From positions 124,001-188,000 of the forward strand of contig NZ_BARF01000074.1 in the NCBI RefSeq assembly GCF_000367365.1: 64,000 nt of DNA. The letters are read 5' to 3'. Shown here in pieces: positions 49,629 to 58,517 of this stretch. Position 1 is the stretch's first letter; each line of letters starts with the position of its first letter. The notes below the pieces were generated by a model. It ran no database searches, was not told the DNA's origin, and was given only the letters and a program-made list of their open reading frames with translations. Source of the stretch: Streptomyces prunicolor NBRC 13075 (lineage in GTDB: Bacteria > Actinomycetota > Actinomycetes > Streptomycetales > Streptomycetaceae). The translations under genes and the position numbers were made by a program.

Positions 49629-50756
49629 ATGCCAGACGTGCTCGATGCCACCCCCTACGACGCCTTGCTCCTGCTCTCGTTCGGCGGCCCCGAAGGCCCG
49701 GACGACGTGGTTCCGTTCCTGGAGAACGTGACGCGTGGGCGAGGCATCCCCAAGGAACGCCTCAAGGAAGTGGGCCGGCACTACTTCCTGTTCGGCGGGG
49801 TCAGCCCGATCAACGACCAGAACCGCGCCCTCCTGGACGCCCTCCGCAAGGACTTCGCGGACCACGGCCTGGACCTGCCGGTCTACTGGGGCAACCGCAA
49901 CTGGGCCCCGTACCTCACGGACACCCTGCGCGAGATGGTCGCCGACGGCCACCGCCGCATCCTGGTCCTCGCCACCAGCGCCTACGCCTCGTACTCGGGC
50001 TGCCGCCAGTACCGGGAGAACCTCGCCGACTCGCTGGCCGCCCTTGAGGCCGAGGGCCTCGACCTCCCCAAGGTCGACAAGCTGCGCCACTACTTCAACC
50101 ACCCCGGCTTCCTGGAGCCGATGATCGACGGGGTCCTCGAATCCCTCGCCGACCTCCCCGAGGACGTCCGGGACGGCGCGCACCTCGCCTTCTCGACCCA
50201 CTCCATCCCGACCGCCGCCGCGGACAGCTCCGGCCCGGTCGAGGACCACGGGGACGGCGGGGCGTACGTCGAGGAGCACCTTGACGTGGCCCGGCTGATC
50301 GCCGACGCCGTCCGCGAGCGCACCGGCGTCGACCACCCCTGGCAGCTCGTCTACCAGTCCCGCTCCGGCGCCCCGCACATCCCGTGGCTGGAGCCCGACA
50401 TCTGCGACCACCTGGAGGAGCGCCACGCGGCCGGCGCCCCCGCGGTCGTCATGACACCCATCGGCTTCGTCTCCGACCACATGGAGGTCCTCTACGACCT
50501 CGACACGGAGGCCAAGGCCAAGGCGGAGGAACTGGGCCTGCCCGTACGCCGGTCGGCCACCGTGGGCGCCGATCCGCGCTTCGCCGCCGCGATCCGCGAG
50601 CTGATCCTGGAGCGCGCCGCCGTCGAGAGCGGGCGGCAGGTCACGCCCTGCGCCCTGGGTGCGCTCGGCGCCGGTCACAACCTCTGTCCGGTGGGCTGCT
50701 GCCCCGCCCGCGCCCCCCGCCCCGCCGCCGCGGGCGCCGACAGCCCCTACGCCTGA
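49629..50756 (+). CDS. hemH: Coproporphyrin III ferrochelatase with [2Fe-2S] cysteines
   Basis: 375 residues. Family segments are visible: LLLSFGGPEGPDDV, FGGVSPIN, HSIP (metal-site His) and PIGFVSDHMEVLYDLD (metal-site Glu). Cys125 (SYSGCRQ) and the C-terminal LCPVGCCPA cysteines can hold the [2Fe-2S] cluster seen in actinobacterial ferrochelatases. In actinobacteria heme is made through coproporphyrin, so the substrate should be coproporphyrin III (CpfC). ATG 49629 has CGGAGG upstream. It is followed by the inositol monophosphatase gene after 8 bp. Confidence 0.92.
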   Translation: MPDVLDATPYDALLLLSFGGPEGPDDVVPFLENVTRGRGIPKERLKEVGRHYFLFGGVSPINDQNRALLDALRKDFADHGLDLPVYWGNRNWAPYLTDTLREMVADGHRRILVLATSAYASYSGCRQYRENLADSLAALEAEGLDLPKVDKLRHYFNHPGFLEPMIDGVLESLADLPEDVRDGAHLAFSTHSIPTAAADSSGPVEDHGDGGAYVEEHLDVARLIADAVRERTGVDHPWQLVYQSRSGAPHIPWLEPDICDHLEERHAAGAPAVVMTPIGFVSDHMEVLYDLDTEAKAKAEELGLPVRRSATVGADPRFAAAIRELILERAAVESGRQVTPCALGALGAGHNLCPVGCCPARAPRPAAAGADSPYA

Positions 50757-50764
50757 GGAGCGCC

Positions 50765-51580
50765 GTGACCGACCCCCTGCACCAGGAACTGCTCGCACTC
50801 GCCCAGGAAGCCGCCTACAAGGCCGGCGCCCTGCTGCGGGACGGCCGCCCGGCCGACCTCGCGGTCGCCGCCACGAAGTCCAGCCCGATCGACGTCGTCA
50901 CCGAGATGGACATCGCGGCCGAGAAGCTGATCACCGACCTGATCTCCGAACAGCGCCCCGACGACGGCTTCCTGGGCGAGGAGGGCGCCTCGGTCACGGG
51001 CACCAGCGGCGTCCGCTGGATCATCGACCCGCTCGACGGCACGGTCAACTACCTGTACGGACTGCCCACTTGGTCCGTCTCCATCGCCGCCGAGCTGCAC
51101 GGCGAGACCGTCGCCGGGGTCGTCGCGGTCCCGATGCGTGGTGAGACGTTCCACGCGGTGCTCGGCGGCGGGGCGTGGGCCACGGGCGCGTGGGAGGGCG
51201 AACGCAGGCTCGCCTGCCGCCCCGCGGCACCCCTGGAGCAGGCGTTGGTCTCGACCGGCTTCAACTACGTCACCGAGGTCCGCACCCACCAGGCCGACGT
51301 GGCGCAGAAGTTGATCCCGCTGCTGCGTGACATCCGGCGGGGCGGCTCGGCTGCGGTCGACCTGTGCGATGTGGCCGCGGGCCGCCTGGACGGCTACTAC
51401 GAGCGGGGGTTGAACCCGTGGGACCTGGCTGCAGGCGACCTGATCGCCCGTGAGGCAGGCGCCCTGACCGGTGGACGCCCCGGAGAACGCCCCGCACGCG
51501 ATCTGGCGATCGCGGGCACCCCGGGCGTCTTCGAGCCTCTCCAGCGGCTGTTGGAGGACTTCGGGGCCTGGCACGACTGA
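50765..51580 (+). CDS. Inositol-monophosphatase-family phosphatase
   Basis: 271 residues. Metal-binding motifs of the Li+-sensitive phosphatase family are present: VTEMD, FLGEEG, WIIDPLDGTVNYLYGLP and the late LNPWDLAAGDLI. It hydrolyses a sugar or inositol monophosphate with Mg2+. GTG 50765 lies 5 bp after GAGGAG; the longer upstream frame lies within hemH. Probably co-transcribed with hemH. Confidence 0.88.
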   Translation: MTDPLHQELLALAQEAAYKAGALLRDGRPADLAVAATKSSPIDVVTEMDIAAEKLITDLISEQRPDDGFLGEEGASVTGTSGVRWIIDPLDGTVNYLYGLPTWSVSIAAELHGETVAGVVAVPMRGETFHAVLGGGAWATGAWEGERRLACRPAAPLEQALVSTGFNYVTEVRTHQADVAQKLIPLLRDIRRGGSAAVDLCDVAAGRLDGYYERGLNPWDLAAGDLIAREAGALTGGRPGERPARDLAIAGTPGVFEPLQRLLEDFGAWHD

Positions 51581-51791
51581 CGTGAGTGGTCGGGGGCGCC
51601 TGGGCCGGTGTCGGGAAGGTGCTGCGCAGGTGGGCCCGTGCTGATCAGGCGCCCACGCGCGCACCTCTATTGGTTCGGTCGCCTTCGGCGCGCCCCTACG
51701 GCTCCCTCTCGGCCGTCCACGTGGGGACAGTTGGACTTGGTGGGCCCGCAACCAGGGTTGAGCTCAACGTCGTAGGTTTCAGGGGCGGAAA

Positions 51792-51832
51792 ACGACAGAA
51801 CCCCGGCGCTGGATTCGCCGGGGTTCTGTCGT
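51792..51832. terminator. Strong bidirectional terminator
   Basis: ACGACAGAACCCCGGCG (51792-51808) pairs perfectly over 17 bp with 51816-51832 around a 7-base loop. It is located between the phosphatase gene and the convergent small gene at 51850. The 210 bp upstream of it (51581-51791) contain no gene I can support. Confidence 0.9.
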
Positions 51833-51849
51833 CCTGCTGACCGCACTGA

Positions 51850-52023
51850 TCAGACGCTCGTCGCGCCGACCTCCACACCGTGGTCGGCGGCGAGGCGGCG
51901 CAGGTCGTCGAGCTCGGCCTGTTCCACCTCGACGAGGAAGTCGTCGCCCTCGTCACGAGCCCGCGTCAGGTCGGTCTCGGTCGCCCTTATGCGCTGCAGA
52001 AGTCCTGCGGTGAATGCGTCCAT
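51850..52023 (-). CDS. Small conserved hypothetical protein
   Basis: 57 residues, acidic and helical (MDAFTAGLLQRIRATETDL ... DFLVEVEQAELDDLRRLAADHG). One amphipathic coiled-coil-like hairpin is likely. The ATG at 52023 follows GAGGGGGCG at good spacing, and codon bias is Streptomyces-like; the longer upstream frame is not supported. Similar very short acidic proteins occur widely in Streptomyces with no known role. Divergent from cutR. Confidence 0.65.
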   Translation of the reverse strand: MDAFTAGLLQRIRATETDLTRARDEGDDFLVEVEQAELDDLRRLAADHGVEVGATSV

Positions 52024-52438
52024 GCTGCGCCCCCTCGTCCTGGGTCGTGGGTCGTTTGGCACGGGGGTGTGCCATTCGGAAGGGGCGATCACGTCTGCGG
52101 ATGGGGTGCCCAGCGCTGCCCTGGCTGGGCGGCGACGGTGCCGGACACCCACGCCCGCTCTGCGGAAGCGGTTGGACGTACCACAAGGTGGCTTGCCACG
52201 TGCAGAGCGTGATCGCGGGGTGTAAAGCCGTCCTCCCCGCGCTCCCTTCCGTGGAAACCTCAACCCACCGAGAAAATCCCGCATTCCCGGGCCTCACACC
52301 GGACCTTCATCTTGCGCCCGGCCGCCTTACAGCCGACTTATGGCCGAAAAGGGCAGGATGGAGGTCACACAGCCACGAAGACCCTGCCCGTGTGCGCCGA
52401 GGCGCGCTACGCGGGTGGACAGAGGAAGGACAAGCGAC
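52024..52438. other. Divergent intergenic region upstream of cutR
   Basis: 415 bp between the small gene and cutR. The segment TTACAGCCGACTTATGGCC (52327-52345) contains promoter-like A/T-rich hexamers before cutR, but no convincing pair. AGAGGAAGG just before the cutR GTG is its ribosome-binding site. No RNA gene was recognised. Confidence 0.4.
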
Positions 52439-53092
52439 GTGCGCGTACTCGTCGTCGAGGACGAGCAGCTGCTCGCCGATGCGGTGGCCACCGGACTACG
52501 CCGGGAGGCCATGGCCGTCGACGTCGTGTACGACGGTGCGGCCGCCCTGGAGCGCATCGGCGTCAACGACTACGACGTGGTCGTCCTCGACCGTGACCTC
52601 CCGCTCGTGCACGGCGACGACGTCTGCCGCAAGATCGTCGAGCTCGGTATGGCCACACGCGTGCTGATGCTCACCGCGTCCGGCGACGTCAGCGACCGTG
52701 TCGAGGGCCTGGAGATCGGCGCCGACGACTATCTGCCCAAGCCCTTCGCGTTCAGCGAGCTGACGGCACGCGTGCGTGCCCTCGGCCGGCGCACCAGCGT
52801 GCCGCTGCCGCCCGTCCTGGAGCGGGCCGGCATCAAGCTCGACCCGAACCGCCGCGAGGTGTTCCGCGACGGCAAGGAAGTCCAGCTCGCGCCCAAGGAG
52901 TTCGCCGTCCTGGAGGTGCTGCTGCGCAGCGAGGGCGCGGTCGTCTCCGCGGAGCAACTCCTGGAGAAGGCCTGGGACGAGAACACGGACCCGTTCACCA
53001 ATGTCGTGCGCGTCACCGTGATGACCCTGCGCCGCAAGCTCGGTGAGCCCCCGGTCATCGTCACCGTCCCCGGCTCCGGTTACCGGATCTGA
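52439..53092 (+). CDS. cutR: Response regulator CutR (OmpR/PhoB family)
   Basis: 217 residues. Receiver motifs are VVEDE, VVVLDRDLP (phospho-Asp), MLTAS and YLPKPF. The C-terminal winged helix contains the family end RVTVMTLRRKLGEPP and VPGSGYRI. With the kinase gene 6 bp downstream it forms CutRS, one of the conserved Streptomyces two-component systems linked to secretion/envelope stress and antibiotic production. The GTG at 52439 has AGAGGAAGG upstream. Confidence 0.9.
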   Translation: MRVLVVEDEQLLADAVATGLRREAMAVDVVYDGAAALERIGVNDYDVVVLDRDLPLVHGDDVCRKIVELGMATRVLMLTASGDVSDRVEGLEIGADDYLPKPFAFSELTARVRALGRRTSVPLPPVLERAGIKLDPNRREVFRDGKEVQLAPKEFAVLEVLLRSEGAVVSAEQLLEKAWDENTDPFTNVVRVTVMTLRRKLGEPPVIVTVPGSGYRI

Positions 53093-53098
53093 TCCACC

Positions 53099-54331
53099 GT
53101 GGCGACGACTCCCGCGCCTCCCCAGGCGCCCCCGAAGCCCACGTGGGACCCCAGAAGGCCCGAACCGCCGTTCCCCTGGCTGCGTCCCACCATCCGCATA
53201 AGGCTCACGCTGCTGTATGGCGGCATGTTCCTGATCGCCGGCATCCTGCTGCTGTCGATCATCTACCTGCTCGCGGCGCATGCGCTGAACGTGGGCAGTG
53301 AGCTGCCCTTCAAGGTCATCACCGGCTCGGTCGGCAGCAGCACCTGCAACTTCCCGTCCGATCCGTCGGCGACCACGCTCAACAACGCGATGGACCAGTG
53401 CGTCAACAAACAGCGCCAGCACGCCCTGGACGACCTGCTCAGCCGCTCGCTGCTGGCCCTGCTCGGCCTCGCGATCATCGCCTTCGCCTTCGGGTACGCG
53501 ATGGCGGGCCGGGTGCTCTCGCCGTTGGGCCGGATCACCCGTACCGCCCGTGCGGTGGCCGGCTCGGACCTGTCCCGGCGGATCGAACTGGACGGCCCGG
53601 ACGACGAGTTGAAGGAACTCGCGGACACCTTCGACGAGATGCTGGACCGGCTGCAGCGGGCCTTCACCGCCCAGCAGCGCTTCGTGGGGAACGCGTCGCA
53701 CGAGCTGCGCACCCCGCTGGCGATCAACCGCACGCTCCTGGAAGTGCATCTGTCCGATCCCGGCGCCCCCGTGGAGCTGCAACAGCTGGGCAAGACGCTG
53801 CTCGCCACCAACGAGCGCAGCGAGCAGCTCGTAGAGGGTCTGCTGCTGCTGGCCCGCAGCGACAACCAGATCGTGGAGCGCAAGCCCGTGGACCTCGCCG
53901 AGGTCGCCGAGCAGGCCGTCGACCAGGTGCACGCCGAGGCGGCCGCCAAGGGCGTGGTGATCCGCGGCGAGCAGAAACCCGCGGTCGTCCAGGGCAACGG
54001 CATCCTGCTGGAGCGGATCGCCCTGAACCTGGTGCAGAACGCGGTGCGGTACAACGTGCCCGAGGACGGCTGGGTCGAGGTCACCACCGAGGTCCAGCAC
54101 GGCCAGGCGGTGCTCATGGTCTCGAACACGGGTCCGGTGGTCCCGGCGTACGAGATCGACAACCTCTTCGAGCCCTTCAGACGGCTGCGTACGGAACGAA
54201 CAGGCAGTGACAAGGGTGTGGGCCTCGGTCTGTCGATCGCGCGGTCCGTGGCGCGCGCACACGGCGGCCATATCGCGGCCCAGCCACGTGAGGGGGGTGG
54301 ACTCGTGATGCGAGTCACCCTGCCCATCTGA
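53099..54331 (+). CDS. cutS: Sensor histidine kinase CutS
   Basis: 410 residues. A Pro-rich cytoplasmic N-terminus precedes a membrane helix (about 36-58), a short extracytoplasmic loop of about 60 residues, a second helix (about 118-140), HAMP (about 142-195), HisKA with H in GNASHELRTPL and HATPase (NLVQNAVRYN, GVGLGLSIAR). The loop has exactly two cysteines (SSTCNFPSD and DQCVNKQ). I recall that CutS is proposed to sense extracellular disulfide formation through such a pair. GTG start 53099. Confidence 0.9.
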   Translation: MATTPAPPQAPPKPTWDPRRPEPPFPWLRPTIRIRLTLLYGGMFLIAGILLLSIIYLLAAHALNVGSELPFKVITGSVGSSTCNFPSDPSATTLNNAMDQCVNKQRQHALDDLLSRSLLALLGLAIIAFAFGYAMAGRVLSPLGRITRTARAVAGSDLSRRIELDGPDDELKELADTFDEMLDRLQRAFTAQQRFVGNASHELRTPLAINRTLLEVHLSDPGAPVELQQLGKTLLATNERSEQLVEGLLLLARSDNQIVERKPVDLAEVAEQAVDQVHAEAAAKGVVIRGEQKPAVVQGNGILLERIALNLVQNAVRYNVPEDGWVEVTTEVQHGQAVLMVSNTGPVVPAYEIDNLFEPFRRLRTERTGSDKGVGLGLSIARSVARAHGGHIAAQPREGGGLVMRVTLPI

Positions 54332-54726
54332 GATCATGTCGCCGACACACGAGGATGTTCGCTTTGCGCGGAATTTTCTGGCCGCTTCTCCGGCAACCCC
54401 GTGTGTGATCGATCACAAGCGCGATTTTCGGGCCATCTACTCTCCGTGATCATGCACCCTGTCGGAAAGCCGGGAAAATCCGGGTTTTCGGGGGTCTTGA
54501 TCACGGGAAGTACACGGTGAGGTGCCTTTGAAGAGCGGCACGAGGACCGTGTACGGTCCCCTTCGCCATCCAAGCCGATCACTCTTGAGGGGTCCGGTTG
54601 GGTGTCGATTGAGTAACAGACCTTGATGTGAGGCAAAATCTCCGCCTCAGGTCGGGCACAAGTCCGGCCTCTCACGCGTTACGTGCGCTGGAGACACCGC
54701 AGACACCCAGAGGGGGAGAGCGCGAC
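54332..54726. promoter_or_regulatory. Intergenic region with palindrome, upstream of DUF4193 gene
   Basis: 395 bp of comparatively A/T-rich DNA. It contains a perfect 14-bp palindrome TGTGATCGATCACA (54404-54417), and GATCA recurs near 54450 and 54501. The palindrome resembles a CRP-type site but has a 4-base spacer instead of six. The region must contain the promoter of the DUF4193 gene. Its regulator is not identified. Confidence 0.45.
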
Positions 54727-55023
54727 ATGGCAACGGATTACGACACCCCACGCAAGACCGACGACGACGTCGACTCGGACAGCCTTGAAGAACTCAAGGC
54801 GCGTAGGAACGACAAGTCGACTTCCGCAGTGGACGTCGACGAATTCGAGGCGGCCGAGGGCCTCGAACTGCCCGGAGCGGACCTCTCGAACGAAGAGCTG
54901 GCCGTCCGGGTGCTGCCCAAGCAGCAGGACGAGTTCACTTGCATGAGCTGCTTCCTGGTGCACCACCGCAGCCAGCTGGCCCGCGAGAAGAACGGCCAGC
55001 CGATCTGCCGCGACTGCGACTGA
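54727..55023 (+). CDS. DUF4193 zinc-ribbon-like protein
   Basis: 98 residues, the standard length of DUF4193, conserved across actinobacteria. The N-terminal half is acidic and disordered; the C-terminal half carries a zinc-ribbon pair CMSC ... CRDC. Function unknown; the family is sometimes compared to RbpA-like dksA-type small regulators but I have no direct evidence. ATG 54727 follows GGGGGAGAGCG. The EcsC-like gene follows 13 bp downstream. Confidence 0.85.
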   Translation: MATDYDTPRKTDDDVDSDSLEELKARRNDKSTSAVDVDEFEAAEGLELPGADLSNEELAVRVLPKQQDEFTCMSCFLVHHRSQLAREKNGQPICRDCD

Positions 55024-55036
55024 GGAGGGGTCGGCC

Positions 55037-55954
55037 GTGACTGGCTCGACCCCACCCTGGAAGCGCCGCTCCCGCCGGCCGGGAGCGGACGAAGGGCCGA
55101 CAGACGGTCCTCATGGCGCGCGTGACGACGAGCGGGGCTCATCCGAAACCGGATCAGCCTCGCTCGAACCGGCGGTTGACCGGGCTGACCTCCCGGTGCC
55201 GGCGGACGTTCCCGCAGCCGCCCCCGTCGCCAAACGACGGGTGGCGGTCATCCGGGACAAGGCCAAGGAAGGCGTCCGTAAGGGCGGCAGCCGGGCCAGG
55301 GCCGGTCTGGCGTACCTCGCCGACCGGATCATCGACATCGCCCCGCGGATCCCCGTACGGGACCTTCAGGCGCTTCGGCGACAGTTCCCGGGCCTCGGCC
55401 CCGAGCAGCTCGCCGACAAACTGGTGGCGGGCGCGGCGAACGCGACGTCGACCGTCGGCGCGGGCATCGGTGCCGCGGCGATGCTGCCGGTGCCGCCCGC
55501 GATGCCCACCGAACTGGCCGCCGAGATCACCGGCGTCGCCGCGATCGAGCTGAAACTGATCGCCGAGCTCTACGAGGTCTACGGCGCCCGTCCGCCCGGC
55601 GACCTCCGGCAGCGCAGCACCACATATCTGAACTCCTGGTCCGGGGAGCGCGGTATCGACGTGACCAAGCCGTCGACCATGAGCGCCGCGCTGAACGGGC
55701 ACATGAAGCGCGAGCTGCGCCAGCAGATCATGAAACGGATGGTCCGCGACCTGCCGAACCTGATGCCCTTCATGGTCGGCGCCGCCGTCGGAGCGGTCAT
55801 GAACCGCCGGGACACCAGGAAACTCGCCGAGCGCATCCGCAAGGATCTGCGCAAGGCCCAGGTCCCGTGGGACGCGCTGCCCGAACTGCCACCCCTGGAG
55901 ACCCCGCCGGACCCGCTGCGGATGGGCGAGATCCCGAAGGAACTCGGTCGCTGA
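55037..55954 (+). CDS. Hypothetical protein, EcsC-like
   Basis: 305 residues. The disordered N-terminus (about 1-75) is followed by a helical domain with glycine-rich hydrophobic segments (AANATSTVGAGIGAAAMLP; LMPFMVGAAVGAVMNRRDT), similar to EcsC-family membrane-associated proteins. Function unknown. GTG 55037 has GAGGAGGGG upstream. It lies in the conserved block between DUF4193 and DUF3093 and is convergent with the latter, 7 bp apart without a terminator. Confidence 0.65.
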   Translation: MTGSTPPWKRRSRRPGADEGPTDGPHGARDDERGSSETGSASLEPAVDRADLPVPADVPAAAPVAKRRVAVIRDKAKEGVRKGGSRARAGLAYLADRIIDIAPRIPVRDLQALRRQFPGLGPEQLADKLVAGAANATSTVGAGIGAAAMLPVPPAMPTELAAEITGVAAIELKLIAELYEVYGARPPGDLRQRSTTYLNSWSGERGIDVTKPSTMSAALNGHMKRELRQQIMKRMVRDLPNLMPFMVGAAVGAVMNRRDTRKLAERIRKDLRKAQVPWDALPELPPLETPPDPLRMGEIPKELGR

Positions 55955-55961
55955 AGAGGTC

Positions 55962-56426
55962 CTAGACGGCTGCCGCGCGGGCAGTCTTCAGGGCCTCCGC
56001 CAGCCGCTCCGGCTCACGGGTGGACAGATACAGGTACGGCGTCGGGTCGTCCGGGTCGGTGACCTCGACGCGCAGCGCCCTCGGGATGTACGAGCGCAGC
56101 AGCAGGAAGGCGCGGGTGTCGGCCTTGTAGGTCCGCCAGGCACGCGCCTCCTCCGGGTCCAGGATCTCCGCCTCTCCCAGGGCCGTCACCGGGATCTTCG
56201 CCTCGCCCGCGATCAGCTGGTCGCCCACGATCCGGATGCGGAGCGAGCCGTAGGCGCTGGCCATCACGGATGCGACCGCGGTGCCGCCGACCAGGCCGCC
56301 GAGCAGCGGCAGGGTGCCGAAGGGCAGCAGGATCAGGGCGAAGGAGACGCCCACCAGGAACGAGATGAACCACCACGAACGGGGGGCGGTGAGGCGCTCG
56401 TCGTAGGGGGAGGCGGAAAGCTGCAT
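55962..56426 (-). CDS. DUF3093 membrane protein
   Basis: 154 residues. Two membrane helices at about 18-58 (WWFISFLVGVSFALILLPFG, LLGGLVGGTAVASVMASA) precede a small cytoplasmic beta domain with RAWRTYKADTRAFLLLRSYI and YLYLSTREPERLAEAL. This matches actinobacterial DUF3093. Function unknown; adjacent to dut in Streptomyces. Divergent from the thioesterase gene. Confidence 0.85.
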   Translation of the reverse strand: MQLSASPYDERLTAPRSWWFISFLVGVSFALILLPFGTLPLLGGLVGGTAVASVMASAYGSLRIRIVGDQLIAGEAKIPVTALGEAEILDPEEARAWRTYKADTRAFLLLRSYIPRALRVEVTDPDDPTPYLYLSTREPERLAEALKTARAAAV

Positions 56427-56484
56427 GGAGCCAAGCTTGGCACGGTGTCCGGAACCTACCGACGCGCGGGTAAGGTCTGCGGCT

Positions 56485-57069
56485 GTGAGTGGTACTTCTC
56501 CAGCTCTTAAGCCTCCGTCCGACGCCGTGAAACCGGTGCGGCACCCTGACGCGCCCGCGCCGGGTGAGCTGCTCGGTGCGCACTACGAACAGTGTTTCGG
56601 GTGTGGCGGCGAGCAGCCGCACGGGCTGCACCTGGAGGCGCGGGCCGGTGAGGGCGTGACCATCACCGCCGAGTTCACCGTGCGGGCCGCCCACCAGGGC
56701 GCCCCGGGCCTCGCGCACGGCGGAGTGCTCGCCAGCGCGCTGGACGAGACCCTCGGTTCGCTGAACTGGCTGCTGCGGACGATCGCCGTGACCGGCCGCC
56801 TGGAGACCGACTTCGTCCGGCCGGTGCCCGTGGACACCGTGCTGTACCTGGAGGCCGAGGTGACGGCCGTGGCCGGCCGGAAGATCTACTCGACCGCCAC
56901 CGGACGCATCGGCGCCCCGGACGGGCCCGTCGCGGTGCGCGCCGACGCCCTCTTCGTCGAGGTCAAGGTCGACCACTTCACCGACAACGGCCGCCCGCAG
57001 GAGATCCGGGCCGCCATGGACGACCCGGACCAGGTCCGGCGTACCCGTGCCTTCGAGGTGAACCCGTGA
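56485..57069 (+). CDS. PaaI-type hot-dog-fold thioesterase
   Basis: 194 residues. The segment GAPGLAHGGVLASALDETLG is the hot-dog catalytic helix (with the HGG and Asp/Glu positions), and CFGCGGEQPHGLHL supplies an N-terminal cysteine pair seen in this subgroup. It should hydrolyse an acyl-CoA. GTG 56485 is used (weak AAGG upstream); an earlier frame has no support. Its stop overlaps the dut GTG by four bases. Confidence 0.82.
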   Translation: MSGTSPALKPPSDAVKPVRHPDAPAPGELLGAHYEQCFGCGGEQPHGLHLEARAGEGVTITAEFTVRAAHQGAPGLAHGGVLASALDETLGSLNWLLRTIAVTGRLETDFVRPVPVDTVLYLEAEVTAVAGRKIYSTATGRIGAPDGPVAVRADALFVEVKVDHFTDNGRPQEIRAAMDDPDQVRRTRAFEVNP

Positions 57070-57581
57070 GCCGTAGCCCCCTGAATGTGCTGATCCGCCG
57101 CGTCGACCCCGACGTACCGCTTCCGTCGTACGAGCATCCCGGCGACGCGGGAGCCGATCTGCGGACCACGGAGAGCCGGGAACTGAAGCCGGGTGAACGG
57201 GCCGTACTGCCCACGGGGGTGTCTATCGCTCTCCCCGAGGGGTACGCGGCCTTCGTGCACCCTCGTTCGGGGCTCGCCGCCCGCTGCGGTGTCGCCCTGG
57301 TGAATGCCCCGGGGACGGTTGATGCCGGGTACCGTGGGGAGATCAAGGTGATCGTGGTGAATCTCGACCCGTACGAGTCGGTACGGTTCGAGCGCTTCGA
57401 CCGGATCGCCCAACTGGTCGTCCAGCAGGTCGAGAGGGTCCGCTTCCAGGAGGTCGCGGAGCTTCCCGATTCGGCGCGGGCCGAGGGGGGCTTCGGGTCC
57501 ACCGGCGGTCACGCCGCCGTGGGCGGCACCACGGGTGGGAATCGATACGCTTCGGTCGTATCCGACCGGGAAGGACAGTGA
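57066..57581 (+). CDS. dut: dUTPase
   Basis: 171 residues with the five trimeric dUTPase motifs: HPGDAGADL (1), HPRSGLA (2), NAPGTVDAGYRGE (3), RFDRIAQLVVQ (4) and the C-terminal Gly-rich GGFGSTGGH (5), the P-loop-like motif. It converts dUTP to dUMP and diphosphate. Translationally coupled to the thioesterase gene upstream by a four-base overlap, and followed directly by the DUF3710 gene. Confidence 0.95.
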   Translation: MSRSPLNVLIRRVDPDVPLPSYEHPGDAGADLRTTESRELKPGERAVLPTGVSIALPEGYAAFVHPRSGLAARCGVALVNAPGTVDAGYRGEIKVIVVNLDPYESVRFERFDRIAQLVVQQVERVRFQEVAELPDSARAEGGFGSTGGHAAVGGTTGGNRYASVVSDREGQ

Positions 57582-57582
57582 C

Positions 57583-58338
57583 GTGTTCGGACGTCGCAAG
57601 AAGGGCACTGCCGCCGAGGACGCGGCGAGCGAGGCCGAGCAGGTCGTCGACAATGTCGACACTGAGGCGGACGAAGCGGTCGAGCGCGTGAAGCTCGAAC
57701 CGGAGCCCCGCCCCGACGGACCCTGGGACGACTCGGAGATCGGCGACCCCGCCGAGGGCCGGGTGGACCTGGGCGGTCTGTTCGTGCCGGGAGTCGACGG
57801 CATGGAGTTGCGGGTCGAGGTCGCGGGTGACGCGATCGTCGCAGCCACCGTGGTCCTCAAGGACAGTGCCATCCAGTTGCAGGCCTTCGCCGCCCCCAAG
57901 CGCGAGGGCATCTGGGGTGAGGTTCGCGAGGAGATCGCCAGCGGCATCACCCAGCAGGGCGGCATCGTCGACGAGGTCGAGGGGCCGCTGGGCTGGGAGC
58001 TGCGCGCGCAGGTTCCGGTGCAACTGCCGGACGGCACGGGCGGGTTCCAGGTCGTGCGGTTCGTCGGTGTGGACGGTTCGCGCTGGTTCCTGCGCGGAGT
58101 GATCTCCGGGCAGGGCGCGGTGCAGCCGCAGGCGGCCGGTCTGCTGGAGCAGATCTTCCGGGACACGGTCGTCGTGCGCGGCGAGGGCCCGATGGCGCCC
58201 CGCGACCCGATCGTCCTGAAGCTGCCGAACGACGCCCAGATGGTTCCCGAGGGCGTCCAGCAGGAGGAGGCGGGTTCCCGCTTCTCCGGCGGCATGGGCC
58301 AGCTTCAGCGCGGACCGGAGATCACCGAGGTCCGCTAG
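57583..58338 (+). CDS. DUF3710 family protein
   Basis: 251 residues. It starts with the family hallmark FGRRKKG, followed by an acidic linker (about 10-50), a beta-rich domain (VDLGGLFVPGVDGMELRVEV, WGEVREEIASGI) and RWFLRGVISGQGA. Actinobacterial family of unknown function, regularly next to dut. GTG 57583 lies after GGGAAGGACAG; the upstream in-frame GTG lies inside dut. Part of the thioesterase-dut operon. Confidence 0.88.
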   Translation: MFGRRKKGTAAEDAASEAEQVVDNVDTEADEAVERVKLEPEPRPDGPWDDSEIGDPAEGRVDLGGLFVPGVDGMELRVEVAGDAIVAATVVLKDSAIQLQAFAAPKREGIWGEVREEIASGITQQGGIVDEVEGPLGWELRAQVPVQLPDGTGGFQVVRFVGVDGSRWFLRGVISGQGAVQPQAAGLLEQIFRDTVVVRGEGPMAPRDPIVLKLPNDAQMVPEGVQQEEAGSRFSGGMGQLQRGPEITEVR

Positions 58339-58380
58339 CGGGAACAGAGCGCCGGAACGGAACACCGGAACAGGCGAAAA

Positions 58381-58410
58381 AGGGCCGTACCCCGTCCAGG
58401 GTGCGGCCCT
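58381..58410 (+). terminator. Terminator after DUF3710 gene
   Basis: AGGGCCGTACCC (58381-58392) pairs with GGGTGCGGCCCT (58399-58410) with one wobble and a 6-base loop, followed by TCGTCG. Confidence 0.75.
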
Positions 58411-58427
58411 TCGTCGTGCGCGCACTC

Positions 58428-58456
58428 TTGACGGTTCATTGGTCCGTACCTATGGT
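58428..58456 (+). promoter_or_regulatory. HrdB-type promoter for the alginate-lyase-like gene
   Basis: TTGACG (58428-58433), 17-bp spacer, TATGGT (58451-58456): a good match to the housekeeping sigma consensus TTGACA-N17-TATAAT. It lies 62 bp before the chosen start and right after the upstream terminator. Confidence 0.7.
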
Positions 58457-58517
58457 CTCGGCTCAACGCCCAAGTTCATGAGGGTGCTCTGTGTTCACAT
58501 ACGAGAACGGAGTCACC

